A stretch of 64,000 nucleotides of DNA from Bacteroidota bacterium (GCA_018700895.1 JABIUV010000056.1:1-64000), one strand, 5' to 3'. Shown: positions 8,177 through 17,306, numbered from the stretch's first letter. A program made the numbers and translations. The notes: a model not told the origin generated them from the sequence alone.

Positions 8177-9208
8177 CTAAATCACCTTCTCCGCTCCTGC
8201 TCCCACTTCATCGTGAATATACGCTCCGTTTTCGCAGTATTGGGCGAGTTCTTCTTCTATAAAAGCTTGGGCTGCAGCTTTGTCGGCTTGTGGATAGAGA
8301 AAATGCACGTTGGCCCCTGCGTCTAGCGTGAAACACCATTTTACTCCGTCTTTTTCTCTTTTGGCCCAGATAGCTTCTAGCACTTGTAGCGTCTCTGGTT
8401 TCATGAGTATGAAATACGGATTACTGCTCATCATTAGGCTGTGCAGTGTGAGTGCTTCGCTCTCTACCAAGGTGATAAACGCGTCTAAATCTCCTGATTT
8501 TAAGATAGCGTTGAGCTTGGTCATATTATCCTGTGCCTGTGTGAAGCGTGCTGGAGCATACGGATTATCGTCTATGAGTCCGTGGCCCACGGTGCTGCTT
8601 ACGGTCTTTTGGCCTTTGTGTACGAGGAGTATCGTGTCACAATAGTCTTTGAATACATCTGCCACGTCTGAATACGGAATAGCAAAATTGTCGCTACTTC
8701 CTGCAAAATCGGGATGCTCTCCCCACTCACCCATAGGGCCGTATATAGATCTACTGGCACTACCGCTGCCCAGTCTTGCCAGTTCGGAGGCAGTTTCTTT
8801 GAATTTATCTTCTGTAAGTAACCCTTTTTCCATAGCTATATCACAGATGCACAATGCCAATGCACTCATACCACTCGCACTGCTGGCTATGCCGCTGCTG
8901 TGCGGAAAACTATTGCTCGTATTTATCGTATACTTCCCTCTGAGTACAAATGGGAATACCCCCGATATACGTTTTAGAAACTGCTCAATCTTGGGCACAA
9001 AGCTGGGTTCATTTTCTCCCTCTAGGAGTACGCTTATCTCGAGCGACTCCTGTTCTTCGTAGGTCAACTGAGTGCTTGTGGCACAATTATTTAAAGTAAA
9101 ACTAATGCTCGCGTTGCTGGGTATCTGAGTGGCATTCGGCTTTTTGCCCCAATATTTTACAAGTGCTATGTTACTCGGACTTTTCCAAGCGGTAGTATAC
9201 GTACTCAT
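8177..9208 (-). CDS. mvaD: diphosphomevalonate decarboxylase
   Basis: Catalyses ATP-dependent decarboxylation of diphosphomevalonate to isopentenyl diphosphate. The 343-aa protein starts MSTYTTAWKSPSNIALVKYWGK, whose SNIALVKYWGK block is diagnostic. SSASGMSALA (GHMP motif 2), SRSIYGPMGEW and the TLDAGANVH block near the C-terminus follow. The catalytic Asp is in the TLDAGAN segment. The start is ATG 9208; the longer frame would overlap a strong promoter (TACCTTTG 9225-9232, TTTG 9251-9254). It is the first gene of the minus-strand isoprenoid operon. Confidence 0.95.
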   Translation of the reverse strand: MSTYTTAWKSPSNIALVKYWGKKPNATQIPSNASISFTLNNCATSTQLTYEEQESLEISVLLEGENEPSFVPKIEQFLKRISGVFPFVLRGKYTINTSNSFPHSSGIASSASGMSALALCICDIAMEKGLLTEDKFKETASELARLGSGSASRSIYGPMGEWGEHPDFAGSSDNFAIPYSDVADVFKDYCDTILLVHKGQKTVSSTVGHGLIDDNPYAPARFTQAQDNMTKLNAILKSGDLDAFITLVESEALTLHSLMMSSNPYFILMKPETLQVLEAIWAKREKDGVKWCFTLDAGANVHFLYPQADKAAAQAFIEEELAQYCENGAYIHDEVGAGAEKVI

Positions 9209-9224
9209 CTGTTTATAGAATGAA

Positions 9225-9254
9225 CAAAGGTAAACCCTGATTGGATTATACAAA
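9225..9254 (-). promoter_or_regulatory. promoter of mvaD operon
   Basis: Full Bacteroidota promoter on the minus strand: -33 TTTG (9251-9254), 18-nt spacer, -7 TACCTTTG (9225-9232). The ATG is 16 nt downstream, so the leader is about 10-12 nt. The rest of the 217-bp gap to gatB holds only the gatB -7 box. Confidence 0.75.
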
Positions 9255-9405
9255 GTCGACGTACCTGTTCACTTCATATTTGTACGCAACCATTGCTGCT
9301 CATAACCGCTCGCTTTTCCATAAAATGTAACTCTAGCCAAACACTCCGTAAGCCTTTTACTTTTTGAATACGCCACAAGAGTGTTCATGCTATAGCACTA
9401 AACCT

Positions 9406-9413
9406 TATTTTTG
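9406..9413 (+). promoter_or_regulatory. -7 box of gatB
   Basis: TATTTTTG fits TAnnTTTG and lies 12 nt before ATG 9426, so the leader would be very short. Confidence 0.5.
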
Positions 9414-9425
9414 CCCTAATTCTAC

Positions 9426-10877
9426 ATGCTAAAAAACGACAAATACGAAGCCGTAATTGGTTTAGAAATACACGCACAGCTCAACACCAAGTCTAAAGCA
9501 TTTTGTGCTGACGAAGTAGCTTTTGGTGCTGCGGCTAATACACTAGTGAGCCCGATCAGCTTGGGTCACCCGGGCACACTGCCCATGCACAACCGCGAGG
9601 CTGTAAATATGGCTATTATGCTAGGACTTGCCTGCGATTGTGATATAAGAGAGTACAATACCTACGACCGTAAAAATTATTTCTACGCTGATTTGCCCAA
9701 GGGGTACCAAATCACACAGATGGATACTCCCATTTGTAATAATGGAGCTGTAGAAATCACCTTACCCGACGGCACGACAAAGAGCATAAACCTCACGCGT
9801 ATTCATATGGAAGAGGATACGGGCAAAGGGTTGCACGACTTAGATATAGAAAATACGCTAATGGATTACAATAGAGCAGGCACTCCATTAGTAGAGATTG
9901 TGACAGAACCTGATTTCAGAAGTGGTGACGAAGCGTATGCCTTTTTATCGGAGATACGCCGACTCGTACGCTACTTGGACGTATGTGATGGCAATATGGA
10001 AGAAGGAAGCTTAAGATGTGATGCCAACGTATCTATTCGACCACTCGGAGCCCAAAAATTTGGCGTGAAAGTGGAAGTTAAGAATATGAACTCCATGTCT
10101 AACGTAAAAAAAGCCATCGAACACGAATTTGATCGTCAATGCAAGATGGCCGATAATGGCGAGGAAATATTTTCGGAGACGAGAAGTTTTGATGCGATGA
10201 AAGGGACCACCTTTAGTATGCGAAGCAAAGAAGATGCAAATGATTACCGTTTCTTTCCTGAGCCAGACTTACCCCCACTTATCGTAAGTGAAAAATGGAT
10301 TGCTGAGGTACGCCAAAGAATGCCGGCCTTGCCTAAGGAACTTTTTCAAAAATTTACCACTGAGCTTAATCTAAATAACTATGACGCAGGTATGCTCACG
10401 GAGAGCAAAGAAGTGGCCAGTTACTTTTTGCGTGTATGTGACAAAACCAGTAATTACAAAGCTGCAGCGAACTGGGTAATGGGAGCTATAAAAAGCTGGG
10501 TAAACAGCAATGCGAGCAGTATAGAGCGTTTTCCACTTTCTCCTGCAACTATTGCCGACATCATTGCGTCTATAGACGAAGGAATTATCAACTTTAGTGT
10601 TGCTGAGCAAAAACTATTCCCGGCCTTGCTAAAGGAATCTACCAAAAAAGCAAAGGATCTGATAGCTGAACTCAACCTAGCACAAACGGGAGATGACGAT
10701 ACCTTACAACAATTAATAGATGAAGTATTAGCAGAAAATGCGGCTAAAGTAGCCGAGTACAAGTCAGGAAAAACAGGCTTACTCGGTATGTTTATGGGTC
10801 AAATAATGAAAAAGAGCGGAGGAAAAGCCGACCCCAAGAAAACGAACCAACTGCTTGCCAAAGCACTAAACAGCTAA
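9426..10877 (+). CDS. gatB: Asp/Glu-tRNA amidotransferase subunit B
   Basis: Subunit B of GatCAB, which amidates Glu-tRNAGln and Asp-tRNAAsn. The N-terminal kinase-like domain begins with VIGLEIHAQLNT and contains RKNYFYADLPKGYQI and HMEEDTGK. The DYNRAGTPLVEIVTEP and RCDANVSIR blocks are classic GatB. The C-terminal half has the helical YqeY-type domain with a KSGKTGLLGMFMGQ segment, used for tRNA binding. The 483-aa length is typical. gatA and gatC are not in the window, so the complex is encoded at separate sites, as is common. Confidence 0.97.
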   Translation: MLKNDKYEAVIGLEIHAQLNTKSKAFCADEVAFGAAANTLVSPISLGHPGTLPMHNREAVNMAIMLGLACDCDIREYNTYDRKNYFYADLPKGYQITQMDTPICNNGAVEITLPDGTTKSINLTRIHMEEDTGKGLHDLDIENTLMDYNRAGTPLVEIVTEPDFRSGDEAYAFLSEIRRLVRYLDVCDGNMEEGSLRCDANVSIRPLGAQKFGVKVEVKNMNSMSNVKKAIEHEFDRQCKMADNGEEIFSETRSFDAMKGTTFSMRSKEDANDYRFFPEPDLPPLIVSEKWIAEVRQRMPALPKELFQKFTTELNLNNYDAGMLTESKEVASYFLRVCDKTSNYKAAANWVMGAIKSWVNSNASSIERFPLSPATIADIIASIDEGIINFSVAEQKLFPALLKESTKKAKDLIAELNLAQTGDDDTLQQLIDEVLAENAAKVAEYKSGKTGLLGMFMGQIMKKSGGKADPKKTNQLLAKALNS

Positions 10878-10935
10878 TACACAACATTAGAAAATGCGGT
10901 ATGGTGCTTGTACTACACCTAGATATACCATCAAG

Positions 10936-12078
10936 ATGAAAAAGATGAAAGTGAAAAATATACTTATAGTAGCAACATTGATACTCAGCTCTATAGGCTG
11001 CGTAAACGCAAATAACAACAGCAATACAGCCAAAGGATATACGGTAAATGCGACAACAGATGCCGCTGAGAATAAACTCGTAATACTGAGTAAAATTACA
11101 GACAAACAACTGGTGATACTAGACAGTACGTACGTTGCCAAAGGGTCATTCTCATTTAAGGGAGAAACCGCAGACGAAAGCGAACTTCATTTCATCACCT
11201 TCAGCACCACACAGCCTCCAGGAATACCTATTATCCTAGAGAATGGAGCCAAGTTAGACTTAAACATCACAGGAACAGGCACATACAACGTCACTATGAG
11301 CGGCGGGAAATACACTCCCGAAATGCTCAAACTATACAACGTCTACACGGGCTACGAAAAGGAAATGGCGAAGTTTAATGCGGAAATAGCAGCACTAGAC
11401 CCTAGCTCTGTGACAGAAGAAGTAAGACGTAACACCAACGTAAGATATACTACGCTCATACAGCAACGAAGCAAAAATATAGAAGACTTTATCCGCAACG
11501 AAAAAGCGACACCTGCCACCTATTTTGCCGTAAAATATCTGTTCAACAAACCAGAGCCAAGACTCATAATGCTCGCAAGCAAAAAAATGGGTGCAGAATT
11601 ACCCGACTCCAAGTATACCAAAAGCATGCAAGCTACGGCTAAACAACTTGGCCCATTGGTAGAAGGTGCTATGGCTCCTGACATTAAGCTCAAAACACCT
11701 GCAGGAGACTCGTTAGCTCTATCATCGCTAAGAGGTAAGGTAGTCCTTATCGATTTTTGGGCAAGCTGGTGCGGCCCGTGCAGACGTGAAAATCCCAATG
11801 TAAAAAAAATCTACGAGAAGTATAAAGACCAAGGATTTGAAATATACGGTGTATCGCTGGATAATAATGCCTCACGATGGAACGATGCCATAGCCAAAGA
11901 TGGCCTAACTTGGAAACACGTAAGTGATCTTGCCGGTTGGCAATCAAGTGCCGCGAAGCTCTACGGTGTACGCAGCATTCCTGCTACTTTCTTGCTAGAC
12001 AAAGAAGGTCGGATTTACAAATCAGGTTTTAGAAGCCACGAGCTAGAAGGGCTATTACAACAGCTACTTACAGAATAA
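10936..12078 (+). CDS. TlpA/ResA-like thioredoxin lipoprotein with DUF4369-like domain
   Basis: A periplasmic membrane-anchored thiol oxidoreductase of 380 aa. A signal peptide ends at the lipobox LSSIGC. An N-terminal DUF4369-like beta domain (about residues 25-120) and a helical linker precede a thioredoxin fold with the active site WCGPC (around residue 280) in FWASWCGPCRRE. The cis-Pro region is RSIPATFL. The start is ATG 10936, placing the signal peptide correctly; the longer frame adds a non-signal leader. The likely role is disulfide reduction in the envelope, for example cytochrome c maturation or repair, but the partner is unknown. The next gene begins 14 nt downstream. Confidence 0.87.
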   Translation: MKKMKVKNILIVATLILSSIGCVNANNNSNTAKGYTVNATTDAAENKLVILSKITDKQLVILDSTYVAKGSFSFKGETADESELHFITFSTTQPPGIPIILENGAKLDLNITGTGTYNVTMSGGKYTPEMLKLYNVYTGYEKEMAKFNAEIAALDPSSVTEEVRRNTNVRYTTLIQQRSKNIEDFIRNEKATPATYFAVKYLFNKPEPRLIMLASKKMGAELPDSKYTKSMQATAKQLGPLVEGAMAPDIKLKTPAGDSLALSSLRGKVVLIDFWASWCGPCRRENPNVKKIYEKYKDQGFEIYGVSLDNNASRWNDAIAKDGLTWKHVSDLAGWQSSAAKLYGVRSIPATFLLDKEGRIYKSGFRSHELEGLLQQLLTE

Positions 12079-12092
12079 ATAAGTAGTTCATT

Positions 12093-12560
12093 ATGTATAA
12101 ATACCTGTTTATTTTCTTCGGTATTTTCACCGTGGCTTGCACTTCAGAAAATTCGCAAAAAGAAGCAGCCTCAAAACCTCTAACCGCTGAAGAAGCAGCC
12201 TTATACCAATCGTGGCGTACCGGACAGTTTTATTATAACGTAAAGCCATTTGGCCTGTTTTTGGTAAACCGATACGATACACTACAAGAAGAATTTATAC
12301 GTGACAACGGGATGCTCACCGAGTTTGATATTACATGGATGAACGATAGTACTTATACTCTTAGTTTTCATCAAGTAACGTCTAACCCTGCCGAGATAGC
12401 CCTACCCGAGGGAATAGACACCCTCGTAAGAACCTGCACCATGACCCAAGTAAGCGATACGGTGTATGTAGAAAAAGCGTACAGCAATATGAGCGATTCG
12501 TACATCTACACCCAATACCGACGACCTAAATCAGCAGATACCACATCCACCTCGCTATAG
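12093..12560 (+). CDS. hypothetical lipoprotein
   Basis: A 155-aa lipoprotein: the signal peptide ends at FTVACTSE (Cys16), then a low-complexity Lys/Ala linker. A compact beta domain carries FIRDNGMLTEFDITWMNDST and YEIxY-like strands, resembling small Bacteroidota lipoproteins that contain RTGxFxY and WxNDCxYxL motifs. I cannot name the family. It lies 14 nt after the TlpA-like gene and is probably co-transcribed with it. Confidence 0.72.
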   Translation: MYKYLFIFFGIFTVACTSENSQKEAASKPLTAEEAALYQSWRTGQFYYNVKPFGLFLVNRYDTLQEEFIRDNGMLTEFDITWMNDSTYTLSFHQVTSNPAEIALPEGIDTLVRTCTMTQVSDTVYVEKAYSNMSDSYIYTQYRRPKSADTTSTSL

Positions 12561-12574
12561 AAATAATATTCTGT

Positions 12575-12582
12575 TAACTTTG
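12575..12582 (+). promoter_or_regulatory. -7 box of response regulator
   Basis: TAACTTTG matches TAnnTTTG, 46 nt before ATG 12629, so this two-component operon should have its own leader. Confidence 0.6.
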
Positions 12583-12628
12583 GCATAAAGTTTTAGTGGT
12601 TTGTAAGGAGCACTATTGTATAGAAATT

Positions 12629-13300
12629 ATGGCAAAAAAGATACTCATAGTAGATGACGAGCAAGATATCGTAGAGCTCGTAAAGTATAATTTGGAAAAA
12701 GAAGGTTACAAATGCTACACCGCCAATGATGGACAAGCAGCCGTAGCTAAAGCCATTGATAAACAGCCAGACCTCATCCTACTTGACATTATGATGCCCA
12801 TAATGGATGGTATAGAAGCGTGCAGACAAATACGCCAAGAATCTAGTCTCAAAGACGTGTATATCGCTTTTCTGACCGCACGAGGTGAGGAATATTCTGA
12901 AATAGCCGGTTTTGATGTAGGGGCAGACGATTATATCACCAAGCCTATTAAACCAAGAGTACTAGCCAGTAGAATAAAAGCACTGCTCAAGCGTAAGAAA
13001 GAAAACATAGAAATAGATGAACTGGTAGTAGGTGATATCACCATAGACCGCAGCACATTTGATGTAAAACTCCGAGGGGAACAGCTCATATTACCCAAAA
13101 AGGAATTTGAATTACTTTATCTGCTGGCAAGTAAACCGGGACAGGTATTTACCCGTGAGAAAATACTCAATAAGGTATGGGGTTATGACGTAGATGTAGT
13201 AGACAGAACTATCGATGTACATATTCGTAAAATACGAGAAAAAATAGGCGATAATCGCATCAAAACAGTAAAAGGAGTAGGATATAAATTCGTACAGTGA
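12629..13300 (+). CDS. OmpR/PhoB-family response regulator
   Basis: A 223-aa transcription regulator. The receiver domain (KKILIVDDEQD) has the phospho-acceptor Asp53 (LLDIMMP), the T of FLTAR and the K of YITKPIKP. A winged-helix Trans_reg_C domain (about residues 128-223) ends with VVDRTIDVHIRKIREKIG and GVGYKFV. The start is ATG 12629; the longer frame adds 11 non-conserved residues. The last 4 bp overlap the histidine kinase (GTGA), so the two are coupled. The pair resembles PhoB/PhoR by architecture, but no phosphate genes flank it, so the stimulus is unknown. Confidence 0.93.
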   Translation: MAKKILIVDDEQDIVELVKYNLEKEGYKCYTANDGQAAVAKAIDKQPDLILLDIMMPIMDGIEACRQIRQESSLKDVYIAFLTARGEEYSEIAGFDVGADDYITKPIKPRVLASRIKALLKRKKENIEIDELVVGDITIDRSTFDVKLRGEQLILPKKEFELLYLLASKPGQVFTREKILNKVWGYDVDVVDRTIDVHIRKIREKIGDNRIKTVKGVGYKFVQ

Positions 13301-14331
13301 AAAAAAACACCAGTCCACGTTCTGTTGCATTTATTGCAGGGCTGCTTGCTGCAGTACTCTCTACCCTTATCATAGCCATTGCCAGTCGTGATATACTTAT
13401 TTCTGTTATCAATTTTGCAGTGGTCCTTGGCATTTGCTATTTGGTATTCAATTACCTACTGCAAGAGTTTGTGTATAATAAGATAAAACTCATTTACAAA
13501 AGCATTTATCGATTCAAAACGCACAACCCTAAAGAGCTAAAGGCATTAGACAAAAACATAAACGACCCTATAGAAACCGTAAGTAAAGAAGTACTTGCGT
13601 GGATGCTTGAAAACAGTAAAGAAATAGACCAACTGCAAAAGCAAGAGAATTTCAGGCGTGAGTTTTTAGGCAATGTAAGCCACGAGCTAAAAACACCCAT
13701 ACAAAGCATACAAGGCTATATTCACACCTTGCTAGACGGGGCATTGGAAGACAAAAAGGTTAACCGATTATTTCTCACCAAGGCAAGCAAAAGTACCGAA
13801 CGTTTGATTGAACTTGTAGATGAACTCACGAGTATCAGTGAACTAGAAGGTGATAAGTCTCCTCTTGACATCGAACTATTTGACTTAGTAAAACTAACCG
13901 AGGAGGTACTTGAAATGGTAGAAAATCTGGCCAAGGATAAAAATGTCGCTATACATTTCAAAAAACAAAACGCCAAAATAGTTATCGTAGAAGCCGACAA
14001 ATCCAAGATTAGGCAGGTATTGGTAAACCTCGTGGTAAATGCCATTAAATATGGCAAATCAGGCGGACAAATACTCATAGGCTACTACGATATGGATAAG
14101 AATATCCTTACTGAAATATCCGATGATGGCGAGGGGATAGCCGAAGAGCATCTGCCGCGACTCTTTGAACGATTTTACCGAACAGATAGTGGCCGTAGTC
14201 GCGACCAAGGAGGCAGTGGCTTGGGGCTAGCTATTGTAAAGCATATCATTGAAGCTCATAAGCAAACCATTAATGTACGCAGCACCTTGGGTGTGGGTAG
14301 CACCTTTGGTTTCACCCTCAAAAAAGGATAA
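13297..14331 (+). CDS. PhoR-like sensor histidine kinase
   Basis: A 344-aa inner-membrane sensor. Two adjacent membrane helices (residues ~8-29 and 32-52) leave almost no periplasmic domain, so the signal is probably sensed in the membrane or by a partner. The dimerisation/phosphoacceptor box is NVSHELKTPIQS with His129. The HATPase_c domain has the N box (NLVVNAIKYGK), G1 (SDDGEGI), F (LFERFYR) and G2 (GGSGLGLAIV). The start is GTG 13297, overlapping the regulator. The short extracytoplasmic loop is as in Bacteroidota PhoR-type kinases. Confidence 0.92.
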   Translation: MKKNTSPRSVAFIAGLLAAVLSTLIIAIASRDILISVINFAVVLGICYLVFNYLLQEFVYNKIKLIYKSIYRFKTHNPKELKALDKNINDPIETVSKEVLAWMLENSKEIDQLQKQENFRREFLGNVSHELKTPIQSIQGYIHTLLDGALEDKKVNRLFLTKASKSTERLIELVDELTSISELEGDKSPLDIELFDLVKLTEEVLEMVENLAKDKNVAIHFKKQNAKIVIVEADKSKIRQVLVNLVVNAIKYGKSGGQILIGYYDMDKNILTEISDDGEGIAEEHLPRLFERFYRTDSGRSRDQGGSGLGLAIVKHIIEAHKQTINVRSTLGVGSTFGFTLKKG

Positions 14332-14393
14332 CCCCAATATCCACCGCCTATAATTTGGTGCTTCTCGCTTTTGTTGCTTGCTTTGCGATAGCC

Positions 14394-15209
14394 ATGCATA
14401 TCACCGGAAATTTACGCAAAATGAGCACCGAATTGGTGTCTAATGTTCCTCAATATACACTCAAAATGAAGGATATTCTCGACCCATTAGATTCTATAGA
14501 TATGAATTCATTAATTGGGAGACCCATCAAAATAGAGTACGAAGGATACTTTAACTCAGTAATTTCGGGACAAAAGATGAATAAAGCCTTTGGCGAAGGA
14601 ATGACCTACCAAGAATTTATGGAAAGTCCACAAGCCAGCCCAAGTATAATGCGACCAGAACTCAGTGAGATCCACAACGGGATTGCACTGCGTGATTATG
14701 AGTGGGAAGTAAAACATCACTTGCAGCCCCACGTGGTATACATATCGCTCACCAGTAACTACAAAGTAGGTGTAACCCGAGACACCAATATGCCGTACCG
14801 ATGGATAGACCAAGGTGCTACGCAGGCGATAGTACTGGCCGAAGTGCCGTACCGCCAGCTGGCAGGACTCATAGAAGTAGCCCTAAAAGAACACATCAGC
14901 GACAAAACAGCGTGGCAACGCATGCTAAAAGGTGTGGTAGAAGACGAACGTGATATTGTAAACGTACGTGATGAAATGGCCTCACTCCTACCTGCAGAAT
15001 ATGCCACATATCTCAACACCGGAACAGACATTACTCACATAGCATACCCTGTACTGCAACACCCCGAAAAGATAAAAAGCCTAAAACTAGAAAAGGTAAA
15101 AGTAATAGAAGACACCCTAGTAGGCATCAAAGGACAATACCTTATTTTCGAAAATGGGGTAACCAACATTCGTAGCCAAGCAGGTGCGAGAGTGACGATA
15201 GAGGTGTAA
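14394..15209 (+). CDS. DUF2797 protein
   Basis: A 271-aa conserved protein of unknown function. It starts HITGNLRKMSTEL, the usual DUF2797 N-terminus, and contains the diagnostic YKVGVTRDTNMPYRWIDQGA block (about residues 122-141), a segment like GIY-YIG-type nucleic-acid proteins. The start is ATG 14394; the longer frame uses TTG and adds a hydrophobic leader with no match to the family. No signal peptide, so cytoplasmic. It may share a transcript with the membrane gene that begins 3 nt after its stop. Confidence 0.85.
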   Translation: MHITGNLRKMSTELVSNVPQYTLKMKDILDPLDSIDMNSLIGRPIKIEYEGYFNSVISGQKMNKAFGEGMTYQEFMESPQASPSIMRPELSEIHNGIALRDYEWEVKHHLQPHVVYISLTSNYKVGVTRDTNMPYRWIDQGATQAIVLAEVPYRQLAGLIEVALKEHISDKTAWQRMLKGVVEDERDIVNVRDEMASLLPAEYATYLNTGTDITHIAYPVLQHPEKIKSLKLEKVKVIEDTLVGIKGQYLIFENGVTNIRSQAGARVTIEV

Positions 15210-15212
15210 AGT

Positions 15213-15763
15213 ATGAGTCTTGAGGAATTACTTTACGAATTAATTCGATACTCTACACAAGGCTATGTAGTTTTATCAATAATACTATTTTCAGCGTCTA
15301 TTACTACTTGGAAATATCATATTCTAAGTCGGAAAATGCTTAGAAATCTAGGACTGCCTCTTAGTTTTGGGTTGATGTTAAACAGCCTAACTGATATAGA
15401 TTGGAGGGTCGATTTGCATTCAGATTACAACCAATATGCTTATCTCATAGGGCTTTTGGCGAGACAGCTTGGGTTTGGTGGCTATCCGCTATAGTTGGGC
15501 TGCTTGCTATTGTGCTTAATCTATACAAGAAGTATAGTGCCCAGCTAGGGGAGGTCGTCCTTTCTATTGCGGCCGTTTTGTATTATCAGTTTGAATTCTG
15601 GATGAATAAAGAAATCTTTAATACTTCGGAGTTAATATCATTGAGTTGGACGCCTGCCGAAGTTCCTTCGTACAATTGGCTTTACCACTACTCAATCCAA
15701 TCAGCCATTTGTCTATTCATAATAAGTATTCCGATGCTTTGGAGGTTTATACGTATAAAGTGA
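15213..15763 (+). pseudogene. frameshifted four-helix membrane protein
   Basis: Two overlapping frames together encode one protein of about 184 aa. Frame A (15213-15494) starts well and gives a membrane helix near residues 18-35, then runs into a stop. Frame B carries the C-terminal part, including TAWVWWLSAIVGLL, through a stop at 15761-15763. The switch is near 15450-15452: adding one G to the GGG run joins the frames as YLIGAFGETAWVWW with intact helices. The reconstructed stop overlaps the ATG of the next gene (TGATG), which supports a real ancestral frame. It is either an inactivating deletion or a base-call error. Family not recognised; the DNA is AT-rich. Confidence 0.7.
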
Positions 15764-16218
15764 TGAAGATTTTACTAATTTTATTAGCTTTTATTTTGAG
15801 CATTTCGTGCGTTCCCAGGAAAAAGGACAAGGTAAATCCTCCTATTAAAACAATCCATCTAACGATTGAACTGATAATAGGTTGCACGGAATTTGAGTAT
15901 TCTAATATTGTAGCTAGAAGCCAAAATGGGAAGTTTATTGTATCTCACTTCAATGATTCATTGAGGTTAGTAAACCGATATAAAGTTGATAGTGTGTCAT
16001 TTATTAATGCTATTGATAGCTTCGAGTTAGAAAGCAATGTACACAATGGCTGCGGTGGTTACGTAGGGGGTATGGGTTACTCTATTGATAAAAGCGTAAA
16101 TAACGAATCAGTCTCCAATTTTGGTTTTTGTATTTGGGGTAATAGCGATGAATGGAACGGATTCGAGTACTTCTATAGTTTGTATGATAGAATTGAGATT
16201 GACGATGAAAAGCATTAA
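15763..16218 (+). CDS. small lipoprotein, accessory region
   Basis: A 151-aa lipoprotein. The start is ATG 15763, overlapping the stop of the upstream frameshifted gene. The signal peptide KILLILLAFILSISC puts Cys16 at the lipobox. The mature part has further Cys residues (in IIGCTEFEY, HNGCGGYVGG and GFCIWG) and is rich in Asn, Ser and aromatic residues. Family not recognised. It overlaps the next gene's start (16205) by 14 bp, so this cluster of three genes appears translationally coupled. Confidence 0.72.
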   Translation: MKILLILLAFILSISCVPRKKDKVNPPIKTIHLTIELIIGCTEFEYSNIVARSQNGKFIVSHFNDSLRLVNRYKVDSVSFINAIDSFELESNVHNGCGGYVGGMGYSIDKSVNNESVSNFGFCIWGNSDEWNGFEYFYSLYDRIEIDDEKH

Positions 16219-16897
16219 AATAGTATTTGTAGCTCTTATGTTCGGATGTCAGCCCACCGGAAATTGTGATTTGAAAGAGATTTTATTTCCTAAACTGCCT
16301 ACTCACGGTTGGATAGTCCCTTTAGAACATTTGTGGGAACATTCTGACTCAATACAAGATGTAATTTGTGTAGGAAATAGCGATTGGCTTTATCTAAAAA
16401 TCAGTAATTACTACTTACAATACGAATTAGCAGATTTGAGGAATAACTGTGAAGGTCAGCCACCATTTTGCTACCCTTTGAGAAGAAGAGATCGTTTTGA
16501 AGTTCTCGTTAACAGTCAGAATGCTATACTAGTAGAAGGTAAGATAGCTATGCTAACAGATATAGATTCACTTTTTCAAGTTGTCTATATAAATCCAGCC
16601 CAGAATAAAAACTTTGTAACTAAACCTAGTAGCAGTGCAATTACTCTAAAATGGGATGTACGTGCCTCCAAGGATACGGTAAAAATGGTAATTAGGGAAT
16701 TAATGTTAGGCTATGAGAATAGTCTCGCTTCACTTTACAAAACAAGTACTAAACAAGAGACGTGTGATTCTATTAGTTCAAATTACGAAAAGATTAAAGA
16801 TGACTATCCTTTTAATCTACAACTTCATTTTGGCAGAGAATTTACATTGGGAGGCAGAGTGCCTCCGCCTCCACCACCGCCTCCGATTAAGAATTGA
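16205..16897 (+). CDS. lipoprotein with ExbD-like periplasmic domain and polyproline tail
   Basis: A 230-aa lipoprotein. The start is ATG 16205 (lipobox VALMFGC, Cys15); the longer frame adds 28 residues without a signal. Residues 98-206 (starting FEVLVNSQNAILVEGK, ending near DDYPFNLQLH) look like the periplasmic domain of Bacteroidota ExbD. Shared features are VLVNSxN-LLVEG, an NP bend, an AxxL strand, a long helix with REL--GYENS and a final YP strand. Unlike ExbD there is no N-terminal membrane helix with the functional Asp. The C-terminus is a run of eight prolines (220-227). If correct, this is an ExbD-derived, lipid-anchored protein; function unknown. I inferred the resemblance by eye. 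Confidence 0.7.
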   Translation: MKSIKIVFVALMFGCQPTGNCDLKEILFPKLPTHGWIVPLEHLWEHSDSIQDVICVGNSDWLYLKISNYYLQYELADLRNNCEGQPPFCYPLRRRDRFEVLVNSQNAILVEGKIAMLTDIDSLFQVVYINPAQNKNFVTKPSSSAITLKWDVRASKDTVKMVIRELMLGYENSLASLYKTSTKQETCDSISSNYEKIKDDYPFNLQLHFGREFTLGGRVPPPPPPPPIKN

Positions 16898-16956
16898 TTG
16901 TTTAATTACGGTCTGAACTTGTATTTTTTTTTCGAATACGCTACTAGTGCCCGTCC

Positions 16957-17283
16957 CTAATCTACTTCAGATTCTGCACCAATGTCGTCCAGTGCAAGTT
17001 CTGGATCTACATACTCGCTAGCCCATTTCTTTTTGAGGTATTGATAGTATAAAACAGTCACCAGAATGCCCACTGGCCAAGCCATGAGGTTTATGAGGGT
17101 ATCATTCACCTCATCTATATTGATATCCATCATAAGACATCCTACTCCTATAATTATACCTCCTAAAAAATTTCCGGCTAGGTATATGATCACTCCTACC
17201 AGTACAGCTGGCCAAGATTTTTCTCTATTAAACTGTTTTGATAGGTCGTTGATGTATTTCCAGATAAAGTAAATTAATATCAT
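16957..17283 (-). CDS. small two-helix membrane protein
   Basis: A 108-aa membrane protein with two hydrophobic helices (around 27-49 and 66-86) and an acidic C-terminal tail (DPELALDDIGAESEVD). The start is ATG 17283; the longer frame (to 17412) runs through a -7 box and the mevalonate fni promoter region. Family not recognised. It is divergent to fni, separated by 170 bp. Confidence 0.65.
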   Translation of the reverse strand: MILIYFIWKYINDLSKQFNREKSWPAVLVGVIIYLAGNFLGGIIIGVGCLMMDINIDEVNDTLINLMAWPVGILVTVLYYQYLKKKWASEYVDPELALDDIGAESEVD

Positions 17284-17298
17284 AGTATTATTTTGTGA

Positions 17299-17306
17299 CG
17301 AAAGTA
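17299..17306 (-). promoter_or_regulatory. -7 box of small membrane gene
   Basis: TACTTTCG on the minus strand, a TAnnTTCG form also found before the transaldolase-like gene. It lies 15 nt upstream of ATG 17283. Confidence 0.45.

Noticed and set aside
8177-9253. mvaD starting at 9253
   Set aside because: The extra 15 codons lie over the TACCTTTG/TTTG promoter and are not part of the conserved N-terminus.
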